From Thermocatellispora tengchongensis (GTDB taxonomy: Bacteria > Actinomycetota > Actinomycetes > Streptosporangiales > Streptosporangiaceae), in the NCBI RefSeq assembly GCF_014202315.1, contig NZ_JACHGN010000027.1, positions 18,721-82,720 on the forward strand: a DNA stretch of 64,000 nucleotides, read 5' to 3'. Under the pieces are notes generated by a model. That model was not told the origin of the DNA. It did no database searches and saw only the letters and a program-made list of their open reading frames with translations. Position numbers and translations under genes: made by a program. The stretch's first letter is position 1, and each line of letters begins with the position of its first letter. Below are positions 39,401 to 47,377 of the stretch, in pieces.

Positions 39401-40291
39401 ATGCTGGGTGAGAGACAGCGCGCGCGTGAGGAGATCGCGCGGGTGGTGGGCGCGCATCGGGAGCGTATCGTTGCGGCCTGGATCGTGGCGCAGGAGGGCG
39501 GCGCGGCCACCGCGGGGGCCGTCGGCGGCGAGGAGCTGCGCGAGGACGCCGAGACCCTGGTCTCGTGCCTGCTGGAGGCGCTGACCTCCCCGGTGCCCGT
39601 CGAAGGGCTCGTGGCCCGCTCCGCCCCGCTCAAGAGCGCCGTGACCGGCCTGTCCCACCGCTGGGCCAGGATCGGCGTCTCCGCCACCGCCATCGCCCGC
39701 GCCGTCTTCTCGCTCAAGGACTCCTGCGCCGCGATCCTCGCCGAGGAGACCCCCGACCTGGAGTTGCGGCTCGACGCCACCGAGCTGCTCTGCCGGATCT
39801 TCGACGACGCCGCGCTGCTGACCTTCCAGTCCTACGTGGACGGCCGCGAAGAGATCATCCAGCGGCAGAACCGGCAGCTCCTGGAGATCTCCACCCCCGT
39901 CGTACGCCTCTGGCGCGGGGTGCTGGCGGTGCCGCTGATCGGCACCCTCGACAGCGGCCGGGCCCAGATCGTGATGGAGAGCCTGCTCAAGGGCATCCAG
40001 GAGCACGAAGCCGCGGTCGCGATCATCGACATCACCGGGGTGCCCACCGTCGACACCGCGGTGGCCCAGCACCTCATGCAGACCGTCGCGGCCACCAGGC
40101 TGATGGGCGCCGACTGCATCCTCAGCGGCATCCGCCCCCAGATCGCCCAGATGATCGCCCGGCTCGGCATCGACCTGTCCGAGATCATCACCAGGTCCTC
40201 CCTGGCCGACGCGCTCACCGCGGCCATGCGCATGGTGGACGACCTGCGGCCCGCCGAGGAGGCCCGGAGCGAGAGCGCCCTCATCCCCTGA
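39401..40291 (+). CDS. rsbR: RsbR-type stressosome protein (RsbRD-like N-terminus plus STAS)
   Basis: 296 residues from MLGERQRAREE; GGAGAGGG sits five bases before this ATG, better than the ATG at 39377. N-terminal helical RsbRD-like domain (residues 1-150) with RERIVAAWIV and SHRWARIGVSATAIARAVFSLKDSC. The C-terminal STAS domain (about 165-285) has VPLIGTLDSGRAQIVMESLL and the phosphorylatable Thr in IDITGVPTVDTAVAQHLM. Forms the stressosome core with RsbS. First gene of a five-gene operon. Confidence 0.9.
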   Translation: MLGERQRAREEIARVVGAHRERIVAAWIVAQEGGAATAGAVGGEELREDAETLVSCLLEALTSPVPVEGLVARSAPLKSAVTGLSHRWARIGVSATAIARAVFSLKDSCAAILAEETPDLELRLDATELLCRIFDDAALLTFQSYVDGREEIIQRQNRQLLEISTPVVRLWRGVLAVPLIGTLDSGRAQIVMESLLKGIQEHEAAVAIIDITGVPTVDTAVAQHLMQTVAATRLMGADCILSGIRPQIAQMIARLGIDLSEIITRSSLADALTAAMRMVDDLRPAEEARSESALIP

Positions 40292-40298
40292 CCATCAC

Positions 40299-40694
40299 AT
40301 GAGCGCTTCAGAGATCCCCATCCTCCGCCTCGGCACGGTCCTGCTCGCGGGGCTGGGCAGCGAGCTGGACGACAAGACGGCGGTGCTCTTCGCCGACGAG
40401 CTGAGCAGGCAGGTGGCCGACACCGGCGCCCGCGCCGTCGTCCTCGACATCACAAAGCTGGACGTCATCGACTCCTTCGCCGCCCGGATCCTCGTGGAGA
40501 TCGCCACGATGGCCCGCCTCCTCGGCGCGCGGGTCGTCCTGGCCGGGATGCGTTACCCCGTCGCGATCACGCTGGTCGAACTCGGGCTCGGCCTGCCCGG
40601 CGTGCTGACCGCGCTGTCGGTGGAGCACGCGTTGAAGAAGCTTTCCACGCCCGAATCGCCGCGCGAACGGCCGGGAGGGTCACGTGTCCGATAG
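40299..40694 (+). CDS. rsbS: RsbS-type STAS antagonist
   Basis: 131 residues. A single STAS domain: IPILRLGTVLLAGLGSELDD, then VVLDITKLDVIDSFAARIL with the phospho-acceptor serine in the DSF segment near residue 58, matching Ser59 of Bacillus RsbS. Binds and holds RsbT in the stressosome until phosphorylated. Seven bases after rsbR and overlapping rsbT by 11 bp. Confidence 0.92.
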   Translation: MSASEIPILRLGTVLLAGLGSELDDKTAVLFADELSRQVADTGARAVVLDITKLDVIDSFAARILVEIATMARLLGARVVLAGMRYPVAITLVELGLGLPGVLTALSVEHALKKLSTPESPRERPGGSRVR

Positions 40695-41115
40695 CCGAGT
40701 GGCGACGGCCGGCGAGGGGCGCGTGAGCTCGCTGCCCATCCGCGCCGAGGACGACCTGCTCGCCGCCCGCCACGCCGTGCGGGCCGCCACCCTGGAGGCC
40801 GGCTTCGGGCTGGTGGCCCAGACCAAGCTGGTCACCGCCGCCAGCGAACTGGTGCGCAACTGCTACGTCCACGGCGGCGGCGGGAAGCTGGTGATCGAGC
40901 ACCTGGTCCCGCCGCCCCGGGCCGGGCTGCGGCTCACGATCTCCGACCAGGGGCCCGGCATCGGCGACCTCGAAGCCGCGCTGACCGACGGCTACTCCAC
41001 CGGGGCGGGCCTCGGCCACGGCCTCGGCGGCGCCCGGCGGCTGGTGGACGAGTTCCACCTGGACACCTCCCCCGAGCGGGGCACCACAGTGGTGATCACA
41101 CGCTGGGTGAACTGA
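40684..41115 (+). CDS. rsbT: RsbT-type serine/threonine kinase
   Basis: 143 residues, GTG start. GHKL ATPase fold with the N-box TAASELVRNCYVHGGG near residue 53, LTISDQGPGIGD near 82 and GLGHGLGGARRLVDEF near 109. Phosphorylates RsbR and RsbS, then is freed to activate an RsbU-type phosphatase. Its stop shares one base with the start of the fusion gene downstream. Confidence 0.92.
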   Translation: MSDSRVATAGEGRVSSLPIRAEDDLLAARHAVRAATLEAGFGLVAQTKLVTAASELVRNCYVHGGGGKLVIEHLVPPPRAGLRLTISDQGPGIGDLEAALTDGYSTGAGLGHGLGGARRLVDEFHLDTSPERGTTVVITRWVN

Positions 41116-42098
41116 TGAGCGTCACCACCGAGATCCGGGTGGACCACGAGAGCGCGGTCGCCCACGCGACCTCGGTGGCCCGGCGCGCCGCGCGCGCCGC
41201 CGGGCTGCCCCCTCTCCTGGCCGAGCACGCGGCGGTCGCCGCCTCCGAGCTGAGCAGCAACATCACCAAGCACACCCAGGGCGGGACCCTGCTGGTCCAG
41301 CCCTCCCCGGAAGAAGGGCTGGAACTGCTGGCCATCGACCACGGCCCCGGCATGGACGACGTCGGCCTGTGCCTGACCGACGGCTACAGCAGCACCGGCA
41401 CGCTGGGCAGCGGCCTGGGCGCGGTACGCCGGCTGGCGACGACGTTCGGCGTCTTCTCCCACCCCCGCCGCGGCACCGCGATCTTCGCCCGCTTCGGCGG
41501 CGCCCCCTCGCCCCCCAGGACGGCCACCCTGCGCCTGCCCGCGCTCGGGCACGACGGCTCCGGCGACGTCGTCGCGCTCGCCGAGACCGACCGGGCCACC
41601 GTCGCGCTGGTGGCCGACGGGCTCGGCCGGGGCGGCGACGCCGAGCACGCCGGGCGGCGCGCCGAGCGGGCCTTCCTGGCCGAACCCGACGCGCCCCTGC
41701 CGGTCCTCATGCACGCCATCCACGCCGCCCTGCGCCACTCCCGCGGGGCCGCGGCGGCACTGATCCGGCTGCCGCGCAGTGGCGCCGAGGCCGAGTTCTG
41801 CGGCGTCGGCAACGTGGCCGGGGCCGTGCTCGCCGGCGACGCCCCGCCGGTCACGCTGGCCCCGCAGCCCGGCACCCTCGGGCTGCGCATGCCGGAGCCG
41901 CGCGTCCAGACCGTGCCGCTGCCGCCCGGCGCGACCGTGGTCGCGCACAGCGACGGCATCTCCCAGAGCTGGCTGCGCGCCGCCGGCGAGTGGCTGTTCC
42001 CCCAGGCCCCGCCCCTGCTCGTGGGCCTGCTCGCCCGCGACCACCGCCGCCTTCGCGACGACGCGAGCGCGGTCGCCGTACGCGGCAGGAGGCCGTGA
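41115..42098 (+). CDS. RsbT-like kinase fused to a PP2C (RsbX-like) phosphatase domain
   Basis: 327 residues. Residues 1-130 are a second RsbT-like ATPase (AVAASELSSNITKHTQGG, LLAIDHGPGMDD, GTLGSGLGAVRRLATTFGV). Residues about 145-325 are a PP2C-type phosphatase: VALVADGLGRGGDAEHAGRRAERAF, FCGVGNVAGAVLAG, VVAHSDGISQSWLRA and DDASAVAVRG. In Bacillus these are separate proteins (RsbT kinase and RsbX feedback phosphatase); the fusion puts opposing activities in one chain. Such fusions are known from actinomycete and other stressosome operons. One-base overlaps join it to both neighbours. Confidence 0.88.
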   Translation: MSVTTEIRVDHESAVAHATSVARRAARAAGLPPLLAEHAAVAASELSSNITKHTQGGTLLVQPSPEEGLELLAIDHGPGMDDVGLCLTDGYSSTGTLGSGLGAVRRLATTFGVFSHPRRGTAIFARFGGAPSPPRTATLRLPALGHDGSGDVVALAETDRATVALVADGLGRGGDAEHAGRRAERAFLAEPDAPLPVLMHAIHAALRHSRGAAAALIRLPRSGAEAEFCGVGNVAGAVLAGDAPPVTLAPQPGTLGLRMPEPRVQTVPLPPGATVVAHSDGISQSWLRAAGEWLFPQAPPLLVGLLARDHRRLRDDASAVAVRGRRP

Positions 42099-42997
42099 TG
42101 GACAAGCCCGCCGCCGGCGACACCCACCCCGAGGTCCGCTCCGGCCGCGAAGAGGAGCTGAGACGGCGGGTCGAGACCCTCCAGGACGAGCTGGGCAAGC
42201 TCAAGGACGAGCTGGCCAAGACCAACCAGGGCGTCCTGGCCCTGGTGGTGGAGCTGGAGGAGCGCGACGAACAGCTCCGCCGCGCCCACCGCAGGATCTT
42301 CCGCGAGCTGGAGGACGCGCTGCGCCCGCCGCTGCCGACCGTGCAGGGGGTGGATCTCGCGGTCTACTACGCCTCGGCCGAAGACGACGCCCCCACCGGC
42401 GGCGACCTGTACGACGTGCTCCGCCTCCCCGGCGGCGACCTGCACATCGTCGTGGTGGACGCGGCGGGCCACGGCGTCGCCAGCACCCGTGCCGCCCTCA
42501 CCATCATCCACGCCGTACGCGTCCTCGCCCTGGCCGGCGAGCCCCCCGAGACCCTGGTGGAACGCGCCGCCACCCTGCTCCGCCCGGTCTACCCCGACCT
42601 CGTCGCCACCCTCGTCGTCGCCCGCTTCGACCCCGGCTCCGGCGCCATGCGCGTCGCCTCGGGCGGCCACCCGCCGCCCCTGCTCGTCCCGCCGTACGGC
42701 GACCCGCACTACGTCGAAATCCTCGGCCGCGGCATCGGCTACCCCGACCCCGGCAGCGACGTGATCGCCGAACACCGCCTGACCCCGGGCACCCTGGTCC
42801 TCTTCTACACCGACGGCCTGGTAGAGGCCATGCGCAACCTCAACGCCGGCCTCGACGAACTCGCCGACCTGGGCGGCCGCTACCGCGCCCTGCCCGTGGA
42901 CGACCTCACCGACTCCATCGTCCGCGTCATGCACCGCCAGGTCCTCCACAGCGACGACACCCTCCTCCTGGCCATGCGCTGGACCCCACCCGCCTGA
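42098..42997 (+). CDS. RsbU-like PP2C phosphatase with N-terminal coiled coil
   Basis: 299 residues. A charged coiled coil (REEELRRRVETLQDELGKLKDELAKTN through ERDEQLRRAHRRIFRELEDAL, residues 17-75) precedes the SpoIIE-type phosphatase: TGGDLYDVLRL near 100, IVVVDAAGHGVASTRAALTI near 115, RVASGGHPPPLLVPP near 185, LVLFYTDGLVEAM near 230 and HSDDTLLLAMRW at the end. Probably the output phosphatase of the upstream stressosome, dephosphorylating an RsbV-like protein. The STAS/HATPase pair at 8172-8955 is one conceivable target in this window, but that is speculative. Confidence 0.9.
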   Translation: MDKPAAGDTHPEVRSGREEELRRRVETLQDELGKLKDELAKTNQGVLALVVELEERDEQLRRAHRRIFRELEDALRPPLPTVQGVDLAVYYASAEDDAPTGGDLYDVLRLPGGDLHIVVVDAAGHGVASTRAALTIIHAVRVLALAGEPPETLVERAATLLRPVYPDLVATLVVARFDPGSGAMRVASGGHPPPLLVPPYGDPHYVEILGRGIGYPDPGSDVIAEHRLTPGTLVLFYTDGLVEAMRNLNAGLDELADLGGRYRALPVDDLTDSIVRVMHRQVLHSDDTLLLAMRWTPPA

Positions 42998-43855
42998 CCC
43001 CTCCCGGACCGGTCGAGGAACGCACGTGCCGGGATCAATCCCGGCCAGGCCCGGCACACGAGGTTGGTGGCCCTGCTCGCGGGGTTCCCGGGTCCGGGTG
43101 ATGGGGCGGTGGGTTGGGGGGCCGCCTGCCCGCGCGACTTCCGGCCGGGGTAGTGAGCGGCGGGCATTGCGCGAGGCGGCTGAGGAAGGCTCGCGCCCGG
43201 TGCCCAGGCCCTGGCCGGTGTGCCCAAGGCATGCGCGACGTGGGACGAGTGGTCGCAGGGGCATGCGCTCTGGCTGCCCCCGCCACCCCACCACGGCCGC
43301 GCGGAGACAGGGGCTGCGCACGCGGGTCACCCACACCACCCCCACCACGACCGCCCGCAAGGGCCGCACGGAAGCGGGGCCGGCGGGCGGGCTCGTGGCG
43401 TGGGCGCAGCCCTCGCCCGGATCGCGTCCCGGTCGGGCCCGCACCCGCTCCGTGGGGCCCTGCCCGGCCCGCGCGACTCCCGGCCCGGGGAGTGGCGGGG
43501 GCGGGGCCATAGGGCGAGGCGGCTGAGGAAGGCTCGCGCCCGATGCCCCGGGCCACGTGCGGCGTGGGCGCGGGCCCGTCCGGATCGTCTGGAAGGGCCC
43601 CATCCGCGCCTGCTGCGTTGGGCCCCTGCCCGTGCGTCTTCCGGCCGGGGTGGTGGGTTTGGCGGGACGGGGCTTGGAGGCCCAGGCGTCGGCCTGCGTG
43701 CAGTAGGTGTGCGCGAAGCGTGGGGGGAGGTGAGGGCCGTGGGCGGGGGCGTGGTGTGGGTCCAGCGGGGGGCGGGCCGCGCTCTGGGGGCGGGCGCGGG
43801 TTCGGGCCGGCCCCGGATCGGCTGCACCGGCTCGCCTGGGGCTTTCGGGTGGGCG
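42998..43855. repeat. Repeat-rich non-coding island upstream of NRPS 1
   Basis: Three imperfect copies of a block opening with a GACTTCCGGCCGGGG-type core occur near 43137, 43476 and 43633. The first two share GCGAGGCGGCTGAGGAAGGC (about 43160 and 43513) and then TCGCGCCC-GTGCCC. The related GGGCCCTGCCCGG-type segments lie between. Open frames through it are shadow-like and continuous with the NRPS frame only by chance, and lack A, C or PCP motifs before 43913. No gene seen. Confidence 0.75.
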
Positions 43856-43896
43856 TTGACGGGGGTTTCGGGACGAATTAGGTTAGCCTTACCTAA
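43856..43896 (+). promoter_or_regulatory. NRPS 1 promoter with an iron box over its -10
   Basis: TTGACG (43856-43861) and TAGGTT (43879-43884) are 17 bp apart. The iron box TTAGGTTAGCCTTACCTAA (43878-43896) matches the 19-bp IdeR/DmdR consensus at 18 positions and covers the -10 hexamer and start point. Iron-loaded regulator would block polymerase directly. Confidence 0.88.
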
Positions 43897-43912
43897 GGCT
43901 AAGGGGAGCTCT

Positions 43913-46900
43913 GTGCTGACCAGGGAAGAACTGCACGATTCGCTGACGGAAGTGCTCGGTGAGCGGGTGGGCGCCGATGAGAACCTGATCGAGGCCGGCA
44001 TGGACTCGATTCGGCTGATGAGCCTGACCGGGCGGCTGCGCAAGCGGGGGATCGAGGTGGGGTTCGCCGAGCTGGCGCAGCGGCCGACGCTGGCGGAGTG
44101 GTGGGAGCTGCTGGCCGAGCGGGGGGCGCTCGCGGACGCGGCGGACGCGCCCGCCTCCTCGGTGGGGGGCGGGGGAGAGGGCGGGCCCGCCGAGGGGGAG
44201 GCGTTCCCGCTCGCGCTGATGCAGCACGCGTACTGGATCGGGCGCGACTCCGGGCAGGCGCTCGGGTCCGTGGCCGCCCACCTGTACGTCGAGCTGGACG
44301 GGCGGGCGATCGACCCGGGGCGGTTCGAGGACGCGGTGCGCGAGCTGGCGCGAAGGCATCCGATGCTGCGCGCGGCGGTGTCCGACGACGGCACCCAGCG
44401 CGTCCTGCCCGAGCGGCCCGGTCCCGCCGTGACCGTGCACGACCTGCGGGACGTGCCCGATCCCGGCGCGGAGCTGGAGCGGGTGCGCGAGGAGATGTCG
44501 CGGCAGCGGCTGCCCATCGAGGACGGGCGGGTGTTCGACGCCCGGCTCAGCCTGCTGCCCTCGGGCCTGGCCAGGTTGCACCTCGACGTGGACATGGTGG
44601 CCGCCGACGCGATGAGCTACCGGACGATGCTCGCCGACCTGGCCGCGCTGTACCAGGGCGAGAGCCTGGAGCCGATCGGCTACACCTTCGCGCGCTACCT
44701 GGCCGACGACCCGCGCCGGGAGGCCCGCGAGCGTGACCGGCAGTGGTGGGCGGGGCGGCTGGGCGAGCTGCCCGGACCGCCGGAGCTGCCGGTCGTGGCC
44801 CAGCCCGGCGACCGGGTGGTGCGCAAGCACCACTGGCTGCCCGGCCCGGACAAGGAGCGGCTGATCGCGCGGGCCCACCGGGAGGGCGTCACCCCGGCGA
44901 TGGCCCTGGCCGCGATCTTCGCCGAGGTGATCGGCGCCTGGTCGGCCACGCCGCGCTTCCTGCTCAACCTGCCGTTGTTCCACCGCGAGCCGGTGCACCC
45001 CGACGTGGACAAGGTGGTCGGCGACTTCACCGGCTCGATCCTGCTCGACGTGGACCTGTCGGCCGAGCTGCCCTTCGCCGAGCGGGCGCGGGCCGTCCAG
45101 GCCAAGCTGCACGAGGCGGGCGCGCACAGCGACTACTCCGGCCTGGAGGTGCTGCGCGACCTGTCCCGGGCGCGCGGCGAGCAGGTGCTGGCCCCGATCG
45201 TCTACACCAGCGCGCTCAACCTGGGCGAGCTGTTCGGCGAGCAGGTGCGCGAGCGGTTCGGCGAGCCGGAGTGGATCATCTCCCAGGGCCCGCAGGTGCT
45301 GCTGGACGCCCAGGTCACCGAGGTGTCGGGTGGGCTGCTGCTGAACTGGGACGTACGCGACCCCGCCTTCCCCGAGGGCGTCGCCGACGCGATGTTCGCC
45401 GCCTACACCGAGGCGATCACCCGGCTGGGCGCGCCCGGCGCCGACTGGACCGAGCCGCTGCGCCCCGGTCCCGGCCCCGACCGGCTCGCGCTGCGGGATC
45501 GGCTCAACTCCCAGCCGCCACCGCCCGCGCGCACCCTGCACGAGGAGTTCTTCGCCCGCGCCCGCCGCCACCCCGGCCGGCCCGCCCTGTACTGGGGCGC
45601 CGACGGCACGCTGACGTACGGCGAGCTGGCCGAGCGCGCGCTGCGCACCGCCGCGCACCTGGTGGAGCAGGGGGTGCGGCCCGGCGACCGGGTCTCGGTG
45701 GAGCTGCCCAAGGGGCCCGAGCAGGCCGTCGCCGTGCTCGGCGTGCTGGCGGCGGGGGCGGCGTACGTGCCGATCGGGGTGGCCCAGCCCGCCGCCCGCC
45801 GTGAGCGCATCCTGAAGGCGGCCGGGGCGGTCGCCTCGGTCACCGAGCCCGTCACCCACCCGGAGCCCCTGGCCGGGCCGGTGCCCGTCGCGCCGGAGCA
45901 GGTGGCGTACGTGCTGTTCACCTCCGGGTCCACCGGCGAGCCGAAGGGCGTGGAGGTCTCGCACCGGGCGGCCATGAACACGATCGGCGACCTGGTGGAG
46001 CGCTTCGCGCTGGCGGAGACGGACGTCTCGCTGGCGGTGTCGGCGCTGGACTTCGACCTGTCGGTGTTCGACCTGTTCGCGCTGTGGCAGGCCGGCGGCG
46101 CGGTCGCGATCCCGGAGGAGGACGACCGCCGCGACGCCGGGCGCTGGTCGGAGCTGGTGTCGCGCCGGTCGGTCACCGTGCTGAACTGCGTGCCCTCGGT
46201 GCTGGAGATGCTGCTGCAGGCCGGCCCGGCGCCGACGCTGCGGCTGGTGCTGCTCGGCGGCGACTGGGTGGGCGTCCACCTGCCCGCGCTGCTGGAGGAC
46301 CGCGCCCCCGGCTGCCGGTTCGTCGCGCTCGGCGGCACCACCGAGACGGCCATCCACTCCACCGTGATGGAGGTGCGCGCGGGCGAGATCCCGGCCGACT
46401 GGACCGCAGTCCCGTACGGCGTGCCGCTGCGCGGGGTGGCCTGCCGGGTCGTGGACGAGCTGGGCCGCGACCGCCCCGACTGGGCGGAGGGCGAGCTGTG
46501 GATCGGCGGGCACGGCGTGGCCGACGGCTACTGCGGCGACCCCGAGCGCACCGCCGACCGGTTCGTCACCCACGAGGGCGTGCGCTGGTACCGCACCGGC
46601 GACATGGCCCGCTACCGCCCGGACGGCGTCCTGGAGTTCCGCGGGCGGCGCGACCACCAGGTGAAGATCCGCGGGTTCCGGGTGGAGCTGGGCGAGATCG
46701 AGGCCGCGCTGGAGGCCCACCCGGGCGTACGCCGGGCGGTGGCGCTGCTCGCCGGCACCCGGCTCGCCGCCGCGGTCGTCCCGGCCGCCGGGCCGGTGGA
46801 CGCGGAGGACCTGCGCGCCCACGCGCGCGAGCTGCTGCCCCCGCACATGGTGCCCGACGTGGTGGTGCCGCTGGCGGAGCTGCCGCTGACCGCCAACGCC

Positions 46901-47377
46901 AAGGTGGACCGCAAGGCGCTGGCGGCGCTGGCCGCGGGCGCGGCCGGCGCGGGCGGCGCCCCGTACGCCGAGCCGCGCACCGCCCTGGAGAAGGTGCTGG
47001 CCCGGGTCGTGGCCGGGGTGCTCGGCGTGGACCGGGTGGGCGCGCACGACGACTTCTTCGCCCTCGGCGGGGACTCGGTGCTGGCCACCACGGTCCTCGC
47101 CCGGCTGCGCGACGCGCTGGACACCCCGTCGCTGCCGCTGCGTGCGCTGTTCGCCGAGCGCACGGTCGAGGCCGTGGCCGCCCGCTTCGTACAGGAGGAG
47201 GCGAACCCCGGCCGGCTGGAGGCGGTCGCGGAGATCTGGCTCGCCGTGGAGGACATGACCGACGAGGAGGTCGAGCTGGCCGCCGCCTCACTCGGCGGCG
47301 CGGGACTCGGCGGTGGTGTCGGTGGAGGTGTCGGCGGGGGCCTGGGCGATGGTGGCGGCGCGCAGGCGCGGCAGTGA
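43913..47377 (+). CDS. Nonribosomal peptide synthetase, ArCP-Cy-A-PCP (MbtB/PchE-like)
   Basis: 1154 residues, GTG start after AAGGGGAG. Domains: aryl carrier protein (1-75, phosphopantetheine Ser32 in GMDSIRL); cyclisation domain (about 100-520) with DMVAADAMS near 227, the DxxxxDxxS motif that replaces HHxxxDG in heterocyclising domains; adenylation domain (about 540-1010) with FTSGSTGEPKG near 670; PCP (about 1020-1095) with GGDSVL. The adenylation code reads by eye as D-L-F-N-L-G-L-I-H-K, nearer to cysteine codes (DLYNLSLIWK) than to serine codes. It would load salicylate and form a phenyl-thiazoline or -oxazoline. No thioesterase, so the chain passes on to NRPS 2. The Gly-rich C-terminus overlaps the convergent exporter gene by 90 bp. 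Confidence 0.93.
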   Translation: MLTREELHDSLTEVLGERVGADENLIEAGMDSIRLMSLTGRLRKRGIEVGFAELAQRPTLAEWWELLAERGALADAADAPASSVGGGGEGGPAEGEAFPLALMQHAYWIGRDSGQALGSVAAHLYVELDGRAIDPGRFEDAVRELARRHPMLRAAVSDDGTQRVLPERPGPAVTVHDLRDVPDPGAELERVREEMSRQRLPIEDGRVFDARLSLLPSGLARLHLDVDMVAADAMSYRTMLADLAALYQGESLEPIGYTFARYLADDPRREARERDRQWWAGRLGELPGPPELPVVAQPGDRVVRKHHWLPGPDKERLIARAHREGVTPAMALAAIFAEVIGAWSATPRFLLNLPLFHREPVHPDVDKVVGDFTGSILLDVDLSAELPFAERARAVQAKLHEAGAHSDYSGLEVLRDLSRARGEQVLAPIVYTSALNLGELFGEQVRERFGEPEWIISQGPQVLLDAQVTEVSGGLLLNWDVRDPAFPEGVADAMFAAYTEAITRLGAPGADWTEPLRPGPGPDRLALRDRLNSQPPPPARTLHEEFFARARRHPGRPALYWGADGTLTYGELAERALRTAAHLVEQGVRPGDRVSVELPKGPEQAVAVLGVLAAGAAYVPIGVAQPAARRERILKAAGAVASVTEPVTHPEPLAGPVPVAPEQVAYVLFTSGSTGEPKGVEVSHRAAMNTIGDLVERFALAETDVSLAVSALDFDLSVFDLFALWQAGGAVAIPEEDDRRDAGRWSELVSRRSVTVLNCVPSVLEMLLQAGPAPTLRLVLLGGDWVGVHLPALLEDRAPGCRFVALGGTTETAIHSTVMEVRAGEIPADWTAVPYGVPLRGVACRVVDELGRDRPDWAEGELWIGGHGVADGYCGDPERTADRFVTHEGVRWYRTGDMARYRPDGVLEFRGRRDHQVKIRGFRVELGEIEAALEAHPGVRRAVALLAGTRLAAAVVPAAGPVDAEDLRAHARELLPPHMVPDVVVPLAELPLTANAKVDRKALAALAAGAAGAGGAPYAEPRTALEKVLARVVAGVLGVDRVGAHDDFFALGGDSVLATTVLARLRDALDTPSLPLRALFAERTVEAVAARFVQEEANPGRLEAVAEIWLAVEDMTDEEVELAAASLGGAGLGGGVGGGVGGGLGDGGGAQARQ

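Noticed and set aside
43220-43912. Upstream extension of the NRPS 1 frame by 231 codons
   Set aside because: The iron box, promoter and Shine-Dalgarno lie inside it and the ArCP begins right at 43913; the extension is Arg/Gly/Pro-rich repeat sequence.
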